Positions 19,280 to 30,337 of a stretch of 64,000 nucleotides of DNA are shown piece by piece (position 1 is the stretch's first letter; every line of letters starts with the position of its first letter). The translations under genes were made by a program, and so were the position numbers. The stretch is from Blastococcus tunisiensis (GTDB lineage Bacteria; Actinomycetota; Actinomycetes; Mycobacteriales; Geodermatophilaceae). The DNA lies in contig NZ_FOND01000005.1 of assembly GCF_900112815.1 (NCBI RefSeq), positions 186,001 through 250,000 on the forward strand. The letters run 5' to 3'. The notes below the pieces were generated by a model. That model was not told the DNA's origin. It was given only the letters and a program-made list of their open reading frames with translations, and ran no database searches.

Positions 19280-19788
19280 GCCGTCACCGCCGCGAGGACG
19301 ACGTGCAGCGGGACGACCCGCTCGGCCGGCACGGCGTAGGCGCCACGGGCCGTGGTGCGCAGCCAGCCCGCCGCGGTCAGCTGCCGGAGGTGGTGGTGCA
19401 GCTGGCCGCTGGTGCCCAGGCCCGGTAGCGCGGCGAGGGCCGCCGTGCTCGTGCAGCCGGACAGCACCTCCCGCAGCAGCCGCAGGCGCACCGGGTGGGC
19501 CAGGGCGGCGAGCACCGGTGCGGTGGCCGCGTCGGCCGCGTCGTCCCCGCGCGCCTGGTCGGCGGCGTGGGTGCGCTGCCAGGCGTACTCCTCGCCGGTG
19601 GGCAGGGCGACCCGCCCGGCGTAGACGACCGCCCCGCCGGGCAGCGCGCCGGCGTCGGCGTCCAGCCCGTCGAGGACCCAGAAGCGGGCGCCGGCGCCCT
19701 CCGGTCCGTCGGCAGGGGCGCGGTGCGGTGCGGCACGCTCGAGGGCGGCCAGCCGCTCCTCGATGGCGCGCAGGCGGGCGTCGTCCAT
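19276..19788 (-). CDS. ArsR-type winged-helix regulator with N-terminal extension
   Basis: 170 residues. The C-terminal half (about 90-165) is an ArsR/HTH_20 winged helix: VLAALAHPVRLRLLREV, LPGLGTSGQLHHHLRQL, wing and dimer helix. The first 85 residues hold a short coiled coil (DDARLRAIEERLAALERA) and a segment with GRVALPTGEEYAWQ that may be a sensor. No metal-site CxC is seen. It heads an operon with the M23 peptidase and the oxidase and probably regulates it. The 58-base upstream gap contains the AT-rich ACTACGTATAACC. Confidence 0.8.
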   Translation of the reverse strand: MDDARLRAIEERLAALERAAPHRAPADGPEGAGARFWVLDGLDADAGALPGGAVVYAGRVALPTGEEYAWQRTHAADQARGDDAADAATAPVLAALAHPVRLRLLREVLSGCTSTAALAALPGLGTSGQLHHHLRQLTAAGWLRTTARGAYAVPAERVVPLHVVLAAVTA

Positions 19789-19846
19789 GCGCGGATGCTA
19801 CGGAACTACGTATAACCGTCGCAAGCGACGTACCGGCGACGCAGCG

Positions 19847-20548
19847 TCAGCGGACCGCGCGGGAGATCGCGGCGGCCGCGTCCAGGACCGCCCCGACGAT
19901 CGCCGGGCTGGGCCGGCGGCCGAGGCGCTCGACCGGGCCGGAGATGGACACCGCGCCCAGGACCGTCCCCGAGCCGTCGCGCACCGGCGCGGACAGCGAG
20001 GCGACCCCCGGTTCCCGCTCGGCCACGCTGTGCGCCCACCCGCGCCGGCGGACGTCGAGGAGGGTGCGGGCGGTGAAGCTCGCGGACGGCAGCAACCGGG
20101 TGACCTCGTCGGCCGGCGTGAACGCGAGCAGGGCGTGCGCCGCCGAGCCGGCCGTCATGGGCAACCGGGCGCCGACCGGCACGGTGTCGCGCAGCCCGCT
20201 GGCGCGCTCGGCCGCGGCCACGCAGACGCGCGTGGCGCCGTCGCGCACGTAGAACTGGGCGCTCTCCCCGCTCGCGTCGCGCAGGGTGGCCAGGTGTCGG
20301 GCGGCCAGGTCGGCGAGGTCGGCGCCGCCGCGACCGAGCTCGGCCAGCGCCGGGCCGGGGGCCCAGGCGCCCTCCTGCGTCCGCCGGACGAGGCGGTGAC
20401 CCTCGAGCGCGACGGCCAGCCGGTGGGCGGTCGCGCGGGGCAGTCCGGTGCGGCTGACCAGCTCGGCGAGGGTGGCCGGCTCGTCGGCCACGGCGCGGAG
20501 AATGGTCACCGCTTTGTCCAAGACGGCGACGGGGTTAGGCTGTCCCAT
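19847..20548 (-). CDS. ndgR: IclR-family regulator of leuCD (NdgR/LtbR type)
   Basis: 233 residues. N-terminal winged helix ([39 protein letters not shown]) and a C-terminal IclR effector domain (about 75-230). It is divergent from leuCD, the place held by NdgR in Streptomyces and LtbR in Corynebacterium, which control leucine and related genes; the name rests on this context. ATG 20548 matches the start of those proteins; an ATG at 20569 is also in frame. Divergent spacing of 77 bases leaves little room apart from a shared operator-promoter. Confidence 0.85.
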   Translation of the reverse strand: MGQPNPVAVLDKAVTILRAVADEPATLAELVSRTGLPRATAHRLAVALEGHRLVRRTQEGAWAPGPALAELGRGGADLADLAARHLATLRDASGESAQFYVRDGATRVCVAAAERASGLRDTVPVGARLPMTAGSAAHALLAFTPADEVTRLLPSASFTARTLLDVRRRGWAHSVAEREPGVASLSAPVRDGSGTVLGAVSISGPVERLGRRPSPAIVGAVLDAAAAISRAVR

Positions 20549-20574
20549 ACAGCAATACTTGCATCCCATACCGT
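20541..20574. promoter_or_regulatory. Candidate IclR operator between ndgR and leuC
   Basis: TCCCATAC occurs at 20543-20550 and again at 20564-20571, 21 bp or two helical turns apart. Between them is the inverted repeat GCAA-TAC-TTGC (20552-20562). TACCGT at 20569-20574 fits a -10 box for leuC. An IclR dimer bound here would cover both gene starts. Confidence 0.5.
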
Positions 20575-20625
20575 GAGATCGCTACCGCGACCGCGCGGAG
20601 GGGGCCCCCGGTGAGAGGACGGACC

Positions 20626-22047
<1,422 letters not shown>

Positions 22048-22064
22048 GACTGGAGCCAACGACC

Positions 22065-22664
22065 ATGGACGCCTTCACCACCCACACCGGTACCGCGGCG
22101 CCGCTGCGCCGGTCGAACGTCGACACCGACCAGATCATCCCGGCCGAGTACCTCAAGCGGATCACCCGCACCGGCTTCGCCGACGGCCTGTTCAAGGCCT
22201 GGCGGACCAACGAGCCGGACTTCGTGCTCAACCAGCCGCAGTACGCCGACGCCTCCGTCCTGGTCGCCGGCCCCGACTTCGGCACCGGCTCCTCCCGCGA
22301 GCACGCGGTGTGGGCGCTCAAGGACGGCGGCTTCCGGGTCGTCATCAGCTCGCGGTTCGCCGACATCTTCCGCAACAACTCGACCAAGGACGGGCTGCTG
22401 ACCGTCGTCCTGCCGCAGGCCGACGTCGAGGCGCTGTGGGCCCGGATCGAGGCCGACCCGGCCACGCCGGTGACCGTGGACCTGCAGGCCAAGCTGGTGA
22501 GCTACGCCGACGTGACGGTGCCGTTCGACGTCGACGACTACACCCGCTGGCGGCTGCTCGAGGGGCTGGACGACGTCGGGCTCACCGAGCGCAACCTCGA
22601 CGACATCGCGGCCTTCGAGGCGACCCGCCCGGCCTGGCTGCCCACGGCGCTCCCCGCCATCTGA
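22065..22664 (+). CDS. leuD: 3-isopropylmalate dehydratase small subunit
   Basis: 199 residues, the swivelling domain that completes the LeuC active site. The motifs [15 protein letters not shown] and [17 protein letters not shown] are intact. TGGAG precedes ATG 22065. It ends 17 bases before the convergent mutT1-like gene; as I recall, mycobacteria carry hupB next to leuD, and it is missing here. Confidence 0.96.
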   Translation: MDAFTTHTGTAAPLRRSNVDTDQIIPAEYLKRITRTGFADGLFKAWRTNEPDFVLNQPQYADASVLVAGPDFGTGSSREHAVWALKDGGFRVVISSRFADIFRNNSTKDGLLTVVLPQADVEALWARIEADPATPVTVDLQAKLVSYADVTVPFDVDDYTRWRLLEGLDDVGLTERNLDDIAAFEATRPAWLPTALPAI

Positions 22665-22681
22665 GGCGACGGGGCCGTCCA

Positions 22682-23611
22682 CTAGGACAGCGCGTCGGGG
22701 TCGGCGTCGAAGTCCCGGTAGTAGTCCGCGGACAACTCCCCGGGCCGGCCGCCGAGCACCCAGACGCTGCCCTTGGCGCACGGCGGGTACAGCCGGACTC
22801 CCTCGACCCGCACGCCGAGGGCCATGAGGACCGACGGGATCGCGCCGCCCTGGCTGCAGACGACGGTGACACCCGGGGCGGGCCGTGGCGCGAGCAGCCG
22901 CTCCACGACGGCCAGCCCCGCCTCCGGGTCGGCGGCGAACTCCTCCTCCCCGAGCTCGGCGAGCGGCTCGACGGGAACCCCCAGTCGCTCGGCCAGCGGG
23001 GCGACGGTCTCCTCGCAGCGCGCCCGCCGGGCCGACAGGACCGCGGTGGGGGCGAACGCGGGGAGGACCTCGGCCAGGCGTGCGGCTTCCCGCCGGCCCC
23101 GGGCGTCGAGCGGCCGGAGGTCGTCGGGACCGTCCCAGTCGCTCTTGCTGCCCGCGTGCCCGTGGCGGACGAGCACCAGCGTCGGCATGCGGGGGACGTC
23201 GTCCCGGAGCAGGTCGGCCACCACGGCCCGGTCGTGCTCGTGCGTGCACAGGGCGGCGGCCTCGGCGGGCGGCAGCCAGCGCAGTTCGTCGACCTCGGCA
23301 TTGGGTTCGAAGTCGCCCCCGACCGCCTGCATCGCCCAGTAGTCGACCCGCTTGAGCCCCTCGAGCACCGGATAGCTGGTCCGGATGCTGCGCCGGCCGA
23401 CCACCGCCGCGAGGCCGGTCTCCTCGCCCACCTCGCGGACGGCGGCGGTCAGCGGGTGCTCGCCGCGGTCGAGCTTGCCCTTGGGCAGCGACCAGTCGTC
23501 GTAGCGCGGCCGATGGGCGATCGCGACCTCGATCCCGCCGTCCTCCTGCGGGCGCCACACGACCCCTCCGGCGGCGACGACCGTGCGGGGCGGCTCAGCC
23601 AGCGTGCTCAC
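22682..23611 (-). CDS. mutT1: MutT1-like protein: NUDIX plus histidine phosphatase
   Basis: 309 residues in two domains. The N-terminal NUDIX domain (about 12-140) has a complete Nudix box, G-x5-E-x7-REVGEETGL in the segment [10 protein letters not shown] onward. The C-terminal phosphohistidine phosphatase domain has [10 protein letters not shown] (about residue 145). Mycobacterial MutT1 has this fusion and hydrolyses 8-oxo-GTP/dGTP and diadenosine polyphosphates. GTG 23611 overlaps the ppk end by 17 bases; the frame is open further upstream inside ppk. The ppk pairing links it to nucleotide and polyphosphate metabolism. Confidence 0.88.
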   Translation of the reverse strand: MSTLAEPPRTVVAAGGVVWRPQEDGGIEVAIAHRPRYDDWSLPKGKLDRGEHPLTAAVREVGEETGLAAVVGRRSIRTSYPVLEGLKRVDYWAMQAVGGDFEPNAEVDELRWLPPAEAAALCTHEHDRAVVADLLRDDVPRMPTLVLVRHGHAGSKSDWDGPDDLRPLDARGRREAARLAEVLPAFAPTAVLSARRARCEETVAPLAERLGVPVEPLAELGEEEFAADPEAGLAVVERLLAPRPAPGVTVVCSQGGAIPSVLMALGVRVEGVRLYPPCAKGSVWVLGGRPGELSADYYRDFDADPDALS

Positions 23612-25682
23612 CGACCTGGGCCAGGCGCTGCGCCTGGTAGTCGATCTCCCCGGTGCGGGTCCAGCCCCCGTCCCCACCGAGCTGCCAGCTGCGGACGTCG
23701 GGCCCCATGGCCTCGTCGAACATCCGCGCCAGCTGGCGCCGCGCCGTCTCGTCGCACACCCGCAGCAGCACCTCGACGCGACGGTCGAGGTTGCGGTGCA
23801 TCAGGTCGCTGCTGCCGATCCACCACTCGTGGTCGCCGTCGTTCTCGAAGGACATGACCCGCGAGTGCTCCAGGAAGCGGCCGACGATGGAGCGGACCCG
23901 GATCGTCTCCGACATCCCGGGTACTCCCGGGCGCAGGGCGCAGATGCCGCGGATGAACAGCTCGACCGGCACGCCGGCGGCCGACGCCTCGTACAGGGCG
24001 TCGATGATCCGCTCGTCCACCAGCGAGTTGAGCTTGAAGCGGATGCCCGCCGGCTTGCCCTCGGCGGCGTGCCGGGCCTCGCGGCGGATCTTCTCCAGCA
24101 GGCCGGCGCGGATGCCGTGCGGGGCGACCATGAGCATCCGGTAGTTGGTCTGCCGCGAGTAGCCGGTGAGCGTGTTGAACAGGTCGGTGAGGTCGGCCCC
24201 GACCCGCGGGTCGGCGGTCAGGATGCCGAGGTCCTCGTAGATGCGCGCGGTCTTCGGGTTGTAGTTGCCGGTGCCGATGTGGCAGTAGCGGCGGAGCACG
24301 CCGTGCTCGCGGCGGACGACCAGCGCCGTCTTGCAGTGGGTCTTGAGCCCGACCAGGCCGTAGACGACGTGACAGCCGGCGCGCTCCAGCGAGCGGGCCC
24401 AGGTGATGTTGGCCTCCTCGTCGAACCGGGCCTTGATCTCCACCAGGACGACGACCTGCTTGCCCGCCTCGGCCGCGTCGATGAGGGCGTTCACGATCGG
24501 GGAGTCGCCCGAGGTGCGGTAGAGCGTCTGCTTGATCGCCAGCACGTTCGGGTCCGCGGCCGCCTGCTCGATGAAGCGCTGCACGCTGGTGGCGAACGAG
24601 TCGTAGGGGTGGTGCACCAGCACGTCGCCCTCGCGCAGCGTGGCGAAGACGCTCATCGGGGTCTCGCCCTCGGACAGGCGCGGGTGGGTGGCCGGGACGA
24701 ACGGCTCGTCCTTGAGCTCCGGTCGGTCCAGGTCGTAGAGGGCCATCAGCGCCGCGAGGTCCAGCGGGCCCGGCACGGTGACGACGTCGGCGGGACTGAT
24801 CTCCAGCTCGGAGACCAGCACCTCGAGGATCTGCGGATCCATGGAGTCGGTGACCTCCAGCCGCACCGCGGGGCCGAACCGGCGCCGGGCCAGTTCCCGC
24901 TCCAGGGCCTGCAGCAGGTCCTCGTCCCGGTCCTCCTCGACCTCCATGTCCGCGTTGCGGGTGACCCGGAACAGGTGGTGGTCGAGCACGTCCAGCCCCG
25001 GGAACAGCTGGGTGAGGTGCGCGGAGATGAGGTCCTCGAGGAGCAGGAACGTCGTGGTCCCGGCCGGGCCCACGGGGATGAACCGGGGGACGTTGTTGGG
25101 CACCTTCAGCCGGGCGAACCGTGGGTTGCCGGTGTCGGGGTCGCGCACCGAGACGGCGAGGTTGAGCGAGAGCCCGCTGATGTAGGGGAAGGGGTGCGCC
25201 GGGTCGACGGCCAGCGGGGTGAGCACCGGGAAGACCTGGTCGCGGAAGTACTCGCGCAGCCGGCGGGTGTCCTCGTCGGGCAGGTCCGACCAGTGCACGA
25301 TCCGGATGCCCACGTCCTCCAGCCGGGGGGAGACGTCCTTGATGAAGACGTCGGCGTGCCGCTGGACGAGCTCCTGCGTGCGGGCGGTGACCAGCTCCAG
25401 CTGCTCGCGGATGGTCAGGCCGTCGGCGGAGCGCACGGTGAGGCCGGTCGTCTGCCGCCGCTTGAGCCCGGCGATGCGGACCATGAAGAACTCGTCGAGG
25501 TTGCTGGCGAAGATGGCGAGGAACTTCACCCGCTCCAGCAGCGGCAGCCCCTCGTCCTCGGCGAGCTCGAGGACACGGGCGTTGAAGTCCAGCCACGACA
25601 GCTCCCGGTTGAGGAACCGGTCGGAGGGCAGGGTCCTGGTGCGGGACGGGCTCTCGGAGGGCACGACGCCATCGTGCCGCAC
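23595..25682 (-). CDS. ppk: Polyphosphate kinase 1
   Basis: 695 residues, EC 2.7.4.1: reversible polymerisation of ATP gamma-phosphate. The N-terminal [17 protein letters not shown] and the catalytic regions [33 protein letters not shown] (phosphohistidine) and [17 protein letters not shown] are intact. GTG 25682 gives MRHDGVVP; an in-frame GTG at 25664 is also possible. It is the first gene of a minus-strand pair with mutT1. Confidence 0.96.
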   Translation of the reverse strand: MRHDGVVPSESPSRTRTLPSDRFLNRELSWLDFNARVLELAEDEGLPLLERVKFLAIFASNLDEFFMVRIAGLKRRQTTGLTVRSADGLTIREQLELVTARTQELVQRHADVFIKDVSPRLEDVGIRIVHWSDLPDEDTRRLREYFRDQVFPVLTPLAVDPAHPFPYISGLSLNLAVSVRDPDTGNPRFARLKVPNNVPRFIPVGPAGTTTFLLLEDLISAHLTQLFPGLDVLDHHLFRVTRNADMEVEEDRDEDLLQALERELARRRFGPAVRLEVTDSMDPQILEVLVSELEISPADVVTVPGPLDLAALMALYDLDRPELKDEPFVPATHPRLSEGETPMSVFATLREGDVLVHHPYDSFATSVQRFIEQAAADPNVLAIKQTLYRTSGDSPIVNALIDAAEAGKQVVVLVEIKARFDEEANITWARSLERAGCHVVYGLVGLKTHCKTALVVRREHGVLRRYCHIGTGNYNPKTARIYEDLGILTADPRVGADLTDLFNTLTGYSRQTNYRMLMVAPHGIRAGLLEKIRREARHAAEGKPAGIRFKLNSLVDERIIDALYEASAAGVPVELFIRGICALRPGVPGMSETIRVRSIVGRFLEHSRVMSFENDGDHEWWIGSSDLMHRNLDRRVEVLLRVCDETARRQLARMFDEAMGPDVRSWQLGGDGGWTRTGEIDYQAQRLAQVGEHAG

Positions 25683-25724
25683 CGGGGTGAACGGTGAGTG
25701 ATCAACTCCGCCGGACCGCCGTGC

Positions 25725-26354
25725 TCAGCGCGCCAGACGCCGCGCGACCGCCGTCGTCCGCGGTCCGGTGCCGAGCTCGAGCGCGGCCCGCAGGTCGGCC
25801 TCGGTGTCGACGTCCCGCACCAGCCCCGGCCAGGTCCCGGTCAGCGCGGCCGCGCCGCTGCGCAGGTGCGCCGCGGCCGACCCGGGGCCGAACTCGGGCA
25901 GCAGCGCGGTGCCGACCGCGGCCAGCAGCGTCGTCCCGGTGCCCTGCGCGTCCGCGACGAACGCGCGGGTCGCACCGGCGACGGCGGCGAGGGCCGCGCC
26001 GAGCTCGGCGGGCCGCAACGCCGGCAGGTCGGAGGAGAGCGCGGCCACCGCCGGTCCCGGGACGCTGTGCGCGCCGTGCTCGAGCGCGGGGTTCAGGCCC
26101 CGGTCGGGCTCGTCGCCGACGGTGGTGGCACCGAGGGCGCGGACGACACCGGCCGCGTCCGGGTCGTCGGTGACCACCAACACCGATCCGACGAGGGGGC
26201 ACGCGACGGCCGCGGCGACCGTGTCGGCCAGCAGGGCCAGGACCAGTTCGCGGTGCGTCGCCCCCGCGTCGTCGCGGTCGGCGGTGAGCGGTCGGAGCCG
26301 CGTCTTGGCGACGTCCAGCCGCTTGGCGGGGACGACGACGGACCAGCGGGGCAC
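25725..26354 (-). CDS. cofC: Phosphoenolpyruvate/phospholactate guanylyltransferase (F420 synthesis)
   Basis: 209 residues of the CofC/FbiD family, EC 2.7.7.68/105, which activates 2-phospholactate or phosphoenolpyruvate with GTP at the start of coenzyme F420 assembly. The nucleotidyltransferase motif [14 protein letters not shown] and the [12 protein letters not shown] and ALSSDLPAL segments are present. Actinobacterial homologues use phosphoenolpyruvate and are called FbiD. No other F420 gene is in the window. It lies 43 bases upstream of ppk on the same strand. Confidence 0.9.
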   Translation of the reverse strand: MPRWSVVVPAKRLDVAKTRLRPLTADRDDAGATHRELVLALLADTVAAAVACPLVGSVLVVTDDPDAAGVVRALGATTVGDEPDRGLNPALEHGAHSVPGPAVAALSSDLPALRPAELGAALAAVAGATRAFVADAQGTGTTLLAAVGTALLPEFGPGSAAAHLRSGAAALTGTWPGLVRDVDTEADLRAALELGTGPRTTAVARRLAR

Positions 26355-26492
26355 GTGCCCATGTCAGCACACCCGCGGCCGCACCCGGCCCGCGCGGGGG
26401 ACACCGGCCACGGACGGGGGACCCGGTGCGCGTCGCGGCGGGGCCGAGGGTCGATCATGGGCAGGATCACAGCGACGACGGGAGGAGGGCCG

Positions 26493-27317
26493 GTGGCGGA
26501 GCAGTCGCCTGCGGGAGCGGGGCGCTCGGCGGTCCTGCGGCGCGTCCGGTCGCGGCCGCGGAAGTGGCGCACCCGTGGCCGGGTGTCCTACGGCATGGCC
26601 GCGGCGATCGTCGTCGTCTACCCCGTGTCGGCGCTCATGTTCCGGCTGCGGTACCAGCACGGGGACCGGCTGCCCCCGACCGGCCCGGTCCTGCTCGTCG
26701 CCAACCACATCTCGATCCTCGATCCGCTGGCCTGTGCCCGGCTGGTCTTCGACAACGGCCGGTTGCCGCACTTCCTGGCCAAGGAGTCGGTGTTCCGCGG
26801 CTTCGCCGGGACGCTGCTGCGCAGCGCCGGCCAGATCCCCGTGGCCCGCTTCTCCGACTCCGCGCACGAGGCGCTCGACGCGGCGAAGGCCGATCTCGAC
26901 GCGGGCAACGTCGTGGTGATCTACCCGGAGGGGTCGGTCACCCGGGACCCGGCCTGGTGGCCCATGCAGTCGCGCACCGGGGTGGCCCGGCTCGCGCTCA
27001 CGACGGACGCCGTCGTCCTGCCGGTGGCCCAGTGGGGCCCGCAGGACGTGCACGACTACCACCGCAGGAAGCTGCGCCTGCGCCTGCGGGCGCCCGCCGG
27101 CTACCGGGTCGGGGAGCCGGTGGACCTCGCCGACCAGCGCGCCCGCGTGCGGGAAGGGCAGCCGTTGACCGCCGCACTGCTGAGGGAGACGACGGACCTG
27201 ATCATGACCCGCGTACGCGACGAACTGGCCGAGCTCCGGGGGGAACCGGCGCCGCAGACCTTCTTCGCCCGCCCGCGCCGCGAGCTGCCCGGCGACGTCG
27301 CGGGCAGCGTCGCGTGA
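26493..27317 (+). CDS. plsC: 1-acyl-sn-glycerol-3-phosphate acyltransferase
   Basis: 274 residues of the PlsC family, adding the second acyl chain to lysophosphatidic acid at the membrane. One hydrophobic segment ([15 protein letters not shown]) precedes the catalytic NHISILD (NHx4D), and YPEGSVTRD is the glycerophosphate motif. GGAGGAGGG just before GTG 26493 sets the start; an in-frame ATG at 26457 is less likely. It overlaps gpsA by four bases, so two steps of phosphatidic acid synthesis are coupled. Confidence 0.9.
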   Translation: MAEQSPAGAGRSAVLRRVRSRPRKWRTRGRVSYGMAAAIVVVYPVSALMFRLRYQHGDRLPPTGPVLLVANHISILDPLACARLVFDNGRLPHFLAKESVFRGFAGTLLRSAGQIPVARFSDSAHEALDAAKADLDAGNVVVIYPEGSVTRDPAWWPMQSRTGVARLALTTDAVVLPVAQWGPQDVHDYHRRKLRLRLRAPAGYRVGEPVDLADQRARVREGQPLTAALLRETTDLIMTRVRDELAELRGEPAPQTFFARPRRELPGDVAGSVA

Positions 27318-28309
27318 CGCGCGCCGCGGTCCTCGGGGCCGGTTCGTGGGGCACCACGTTCGCGAAGGTCCTGGCCGACGCCGGGTGCGACGTGATGCTG
27401 CACGCCCGCCGCCCCGAGCTGGCGAAGGCCATCACCGACGACAGGGAGAACCGCGACTACCTGCCCGGGGTGCGGCTCCCGGGAGCGGTCCGGGCCACGG
27501 CCGAGGCGGGCGAGGCGCTGCTGGACGCCGACGTCGTCGTCCTGGCCGTCCCGTCGCAGTCGCTGCGCACCAACCTCACCGAGTGGACCCCGCTGCTGCC
27601 CGGCGACGCCACCCTGCTCTCGCTCATGAAGGGCATCGAGCTGGGGACGACGAAGCGGATGAGCGAGGTCATCTGCGAGGTCACCGGCGCCGGCATCGAT
27701 CGCGTCGCCGTGCTCTCCGGGCCCAACCTCGCCCGCGAGATCGCCGAGGAGCAGCCCGCCGCCACCGTGATCGCCTGCCCCGACACCGAGCGCGCCGGCC
27801 GGCTGCAGGTCGCCTGCCACACGCCCTACTTCCGGCCCTACACCAACCCCGACATGGTCGGCTGCGAGCTGGGCGGCGCCGTCAAGAACGTCATCGCCCT
27901 GGCCTGCGGGATCGCCGAGGGGCTCGGCTTCGGCGACAACACCCGGGCCTCGCTGATCACCCGCGGGCTGGCCGAGACCGCCCGGCTGGGCATGGCCCTG
28001 GGGGCGGAGCTCACCACGTTCGCCGGGCTGGCCGGGCTGGGCGACCTGGTGGCCACCTGCAGCTCGCCGCTGTCCCGCAACCGCACCTTCGGCGAGAAGC
28101 TGGGCCGCGGGATGTCGGTGGCGGAGGTGCAGGAGAGCACCCGGCAGACGGCGGAGGGCGTGAAGAGCTGCCGCTCGGTGCTCGACCTCGCCCGTGCCCA
28201 CGGCATCGACGTGCCGATCACCGAGGCCGTCGTGCGGGTCTGCCACGAGGGCGAGTCCCCGGCGCGGATGGTGCGCGAGATCATGTCCCGCGAGGCGAAG
28301 CCGGAGTGA
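27314..28309 (+). CDS. gpsA: Glycerol-3-phosphate dehydrogenase (NAD(P)+)
   Basis: 331 residues, EC 1.1.1.94: reduces dihydroxyacetone phosphate to glycerol-3-phosphate for phospholipids. The Rossmann motif [19 protein letters not shown] opens the protein; the catalytic Lys is in [16 protein letters not shown] and substrate residues in [16 protein letters not shown] 27314 overlaps the plsC stop (GTGA). Confidence 0.96.
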   Translation: MTRAAVLGAGSWGTTFAKVLADAGCDVMLHARRPELAKAITDDRENRDYLPGVRLPGAVRATAEAGEALLDADVVVLAVPSQSLRTNLTEWTPLLPGDATLLSLMKGIELGTTKRMSEVICEVTGAGIDRVAVLSGPNLAREIAEEQPAATVIACPDTERAGRLQVACHTPYFRPYTNPDMVGCELGGAVKNVIALACGIAEGLGFGDNTRASLITRGLAETARLGMALGAELTTFAGLAGLGDLVATCSSPLSRNRTFGEKLGRGMSVAEVQESTRQTAEGVKSCRSVLDLARAHGIDVPITEAVVRVCHEGESPARMVREIMSREAKPE

Positions 28310-28350
28310 GCGGACAGGGGCGTGAGCATCGCAGCGAGGAACGAGCGAGG

Positions 28351-28409
28351 AGCGGAGCGCCCCGCGGGAGCGAACCAGGGGTGATGAGCGGAGCGCCCCG
28401 CGGGAGCGA
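28351..28409 (+). repeat. 23-bp direct repeat before the PLP-enzyme gene
   Basis: The 23 bases at 28351-28373 (AGCGGAGCGCCCCGCGGGAG and three more) are repeated exactly at 28387-28409, period 36. The stretch stays open in the downstream frame but reads as low-complexity SGAPRGS, so I treat it as intergenic. Confidence 0.75.
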
Positions 28410-28419
28410 CCCGGGAGCA

Positions 28420-29550
28420 GTGCGCGGGTGGGGGGACGGCACCCGGTCGGTGCGGGCGGGGGAGGGCCCCGCCGTCGCGGGGGCACCGCTGCGCCCCTCA
28501 CCGGTGTTCGCCGCCCCGTTCCACCTGGCCGACCTCCCGCCCCGGGCGGGTGGCGCGGACGCCTACGCCCGCACGGAGCACCCCACGCTGCGCGAGTTCG
28601 AGTCCGCCGTCGGTGAGCTGGACGGCGGGCACTGCCTGTCCTTCGCCACCGGCATGGCCGCCCTGACCGCCGCCGTGCTCTCCTGCGCCGGCTCCGGGGA
28701 CCGGGTGGTCCTGCCGTCGGACGGTTACTACACGACCCGGCTCCTGGCGGCGGAGGAGCTCGCCCGGTTCGGGATCGACGTCGAGTACGTCCCGACGCCC
28801 GGCATCGATGCCTTCGCCGCGGAGGGCGGGCTGGACGGCGTCCGGCTGGTCCTCCTGGAGACCCCCAGCAACCCGCAGCTCGACGTCTGCGACATCGCCG
28901 CGGTGGCCCGCGCCGCCCGCGCCGCCGGCGCCCTGGTGGCGGTGGACAACACCACCGCCACGCCCCTCGGCCAGCGGCCGCTGGAGCTGGGGGCGCACAT
29001 GACCGTCGGCAGCGACACCAAGGCGCTCACCGGGCACAGCGACCTGCTGCTCGGCCACGTGAGCACCACCGACGACGCGCTGCTCGCCCGGCTCACCGGC
29101 TTCCGCAACCGGACGGGGAGCACCCCCGGGCCGTTCGAGGCGTGGCTGGGGCACCGGTCCATGAGCACGCTGGACCTCCGGCTGGCCCGCCAGGCCACCA
29201 ACGCCGCCGCCGTGGCGGCGCTGCTCGCGTCCACGCCGTCGGTCGGCGGGGTGCGGTGGCCGTGGCTGCCGGGGGACCCCTCCTCGGCCCTCGCCGCGGT
29301 GCAGATGCTGCGGCCCAACGGCGTCGTCTCCGCCGAGCTCCCGGACGCCGATGCGGTGGCCCGCCTGCTGGCCGCGACCCGGCTGTGGACGGCGGCCACC
29401 AGTTTCGGCGGCGTGCACAGCTCGATCGACCGGCGCGCCCAGTGGGGCGCGGACGCCGTGGCCCCCGGCTTCGTGCGGCTCTCCTGCGGCATCGAGGACA
29501 CCGACGACCTGGTCGAGGACCTCGAGCGCGGGCTATCCGCCGCGGCGTGA
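28420..29550 (+). CDS. Cystathionine gamma-lyase / Cys-Met metabolism PLP enzyme
   Basis: 376 residues of the Cys/Met-metabolism PLP family. The cofactor lysine is in VGSDTKALTGHSDLLLG; the SFATGMAALTAAVLS phosphate-binding and VAVDNTTATPLGQ segments are conserved. Family members split or form cystathionine; which reaction applies is not settled by sequence. GTG 28420 gives a start of the form VRGWGDGTRSVRAG that resembles family N termini; ATG 28384 would add the repeat-derived residues. The 3' end overlaps the convergent gene by 18 bases. Confidence 0.85.
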   Translation: MRGWGDGTRSVRAGEGPAVAGAPLRPSPVFAAPFHLADLPPRAGGADAYARTEHPTLREFESAVGELDGGHCLSFATGMAALTAAVLSCAGSGDRVVLPSDGYYTTRLLAAEELARFGIDVEYVPTPGIDAFAAEGGLDGVRLVLLETPSNPQLDVCDIAAVARAARAAGALVAVDNTTATPLGQRPLELGAHMTVGSDTKALTGHSDLLLGHVSTTDDALLARLTGFRNRTGSTPGPFEAWLGHRSMSTLDLRLARQATNAAAVAALLASTPSVGGVRWPWLPGDPSSALAAVQMLRPNGVVSAELPDADAVARLLAATRLWTAATSFGGVHSSIDRRAQWGADAVAPGFVRLSCGIEDTDDLVEDLERGLSAAA

Positions 29551-30297
29551 GCGGGCCGGGGCGCCGACCGTCAGCCAGACGCTGACGACCACGTAGTAGA
29601 CGACGTAGGCCAGGCTCAGCGCCGCCACGACCGGGTGCGGGTCGGGGTACTGGGCCAGCAGCACGGCGTAGGTGACCAGCCAGGCGCCGGCCAGCGCCAG
29701 GTTGAGCCGGGGCAGGTGCCGGGTGCGCGAGGGGTACACGTACTTGACCGGCACGAAGACCAGCACGGGGAGGACGACGAGGACGAAGGCCGTGGCGCCC
29801 GGGCCGACGTCGAACACGATCAGGTAGAACGCGGCGATGTTCCAGTAGCTCGGGAAGCCGAGGAAGAAGTGGTCCTCGGTCTTCGCGTCGACCCGGCAGA
29901 ACTGGTAGCACGAGGCCAGCAGCGGCAGTGCGGCCACCACCCAGCCGAGCGCCCCTCCGGGCAGCCGGTCGGCCGCCCACAGCAGGACGACCGGCGCGAA
30001 GGTGAAGGTGAGGTAGTCGACGATGTCGTCCATGCGGGCGCCGTCGAGCCAGGGGATCGTCTCCTTGACCCGGAACCGGCGGGCGAGCATCCCGTCCGTG
30101 CCGTCGACGACCAGCGTCGCCAGCACCAGCCAGAGGGCCCTCTCCACGGCTCCCTCGAGGGCGGCCAGGACGATCAGCAGGCCGAGGACCGCGCCGCTCG
30201 CGGTGTAGAGGTGGACGGCCGCACCGGCCAGGCGCAGCCGGAGCGGGAACGCGGCCGGCGCCGGGCCCACTGCACGGGGGGCCGGGTTCTCGCGCAC
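29533..30297 (-). CDS. CDP-alcohol phosphatidyltransferase, phosphatidylcholine-synthase-like
   Basis: 254 residues, about eight membrane helices. The signature [10 protein letters not shown]-x7[10 protein letters not shown] is the complete CDP-alcohol motif (DG-x2-AR-x8-G-x3-D-x3-D). The downstream [25 protein letters not shown] segment (here in parts: [25 protein letters not shown]) resembles Pcs, which joins CDP-diacylglycerol to choline, but the alcohol acceptor cannot be read from sequence. It is divergent from ddl. Confidence 0.82.
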   Translation of the reverse strand: MRENPAPRAVGPAPAAFPLRLRLAGAAVHLYTASGAVLGLLIVLAALEGAVERALWLVLATLVVDGTDGMLARRFRVKETIPWLDGARMDDIVDYLTFTFAPVVLLWAADRLPGGALGWVVAALPLLASCYQFCRVDAKTEDHFFLGFPSYWNIAAFYLIVFDVGPGATAFVLVVLPVLVFVPVKYVYPSRTRHLPRLNLALAGAWLVTYAVLLAQYPDPHPVVAALSLAYVVYYVVVSVWLTVGAPARSRRGG

Positions 30298-30324
30298 GCG
30301 ACGAGGTTGTCACACCCGCTCCAC

Positions 30325-30330
30325 TAGGGT
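30325..30330 (+). promoter_or_regulatory. -10 box of a likely leaderless ddl transcript
   Basis: TAGGGT lies seven bases before ATG 30338 (four before the alternative GTG 30335), with no Shine-Dalgarno sequence. Confidence 0.5.
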
Positions 30331-30337
30331 CGCGGTG

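Noticed and set aside
17360-20548. Genomic island or prophage next to the tRNA genes
   Set aside because: No integrase, no repeated tRNA 3' end flanking the region and no change in base composition apart from the short palindrome.
28384-28419. ATG 28384 as start of the Cys/Met PLP enzyme
   Set aside because: The added residues come from a 23-base direct repeat shared with the spacer, and family N termini fit GTG 28420.
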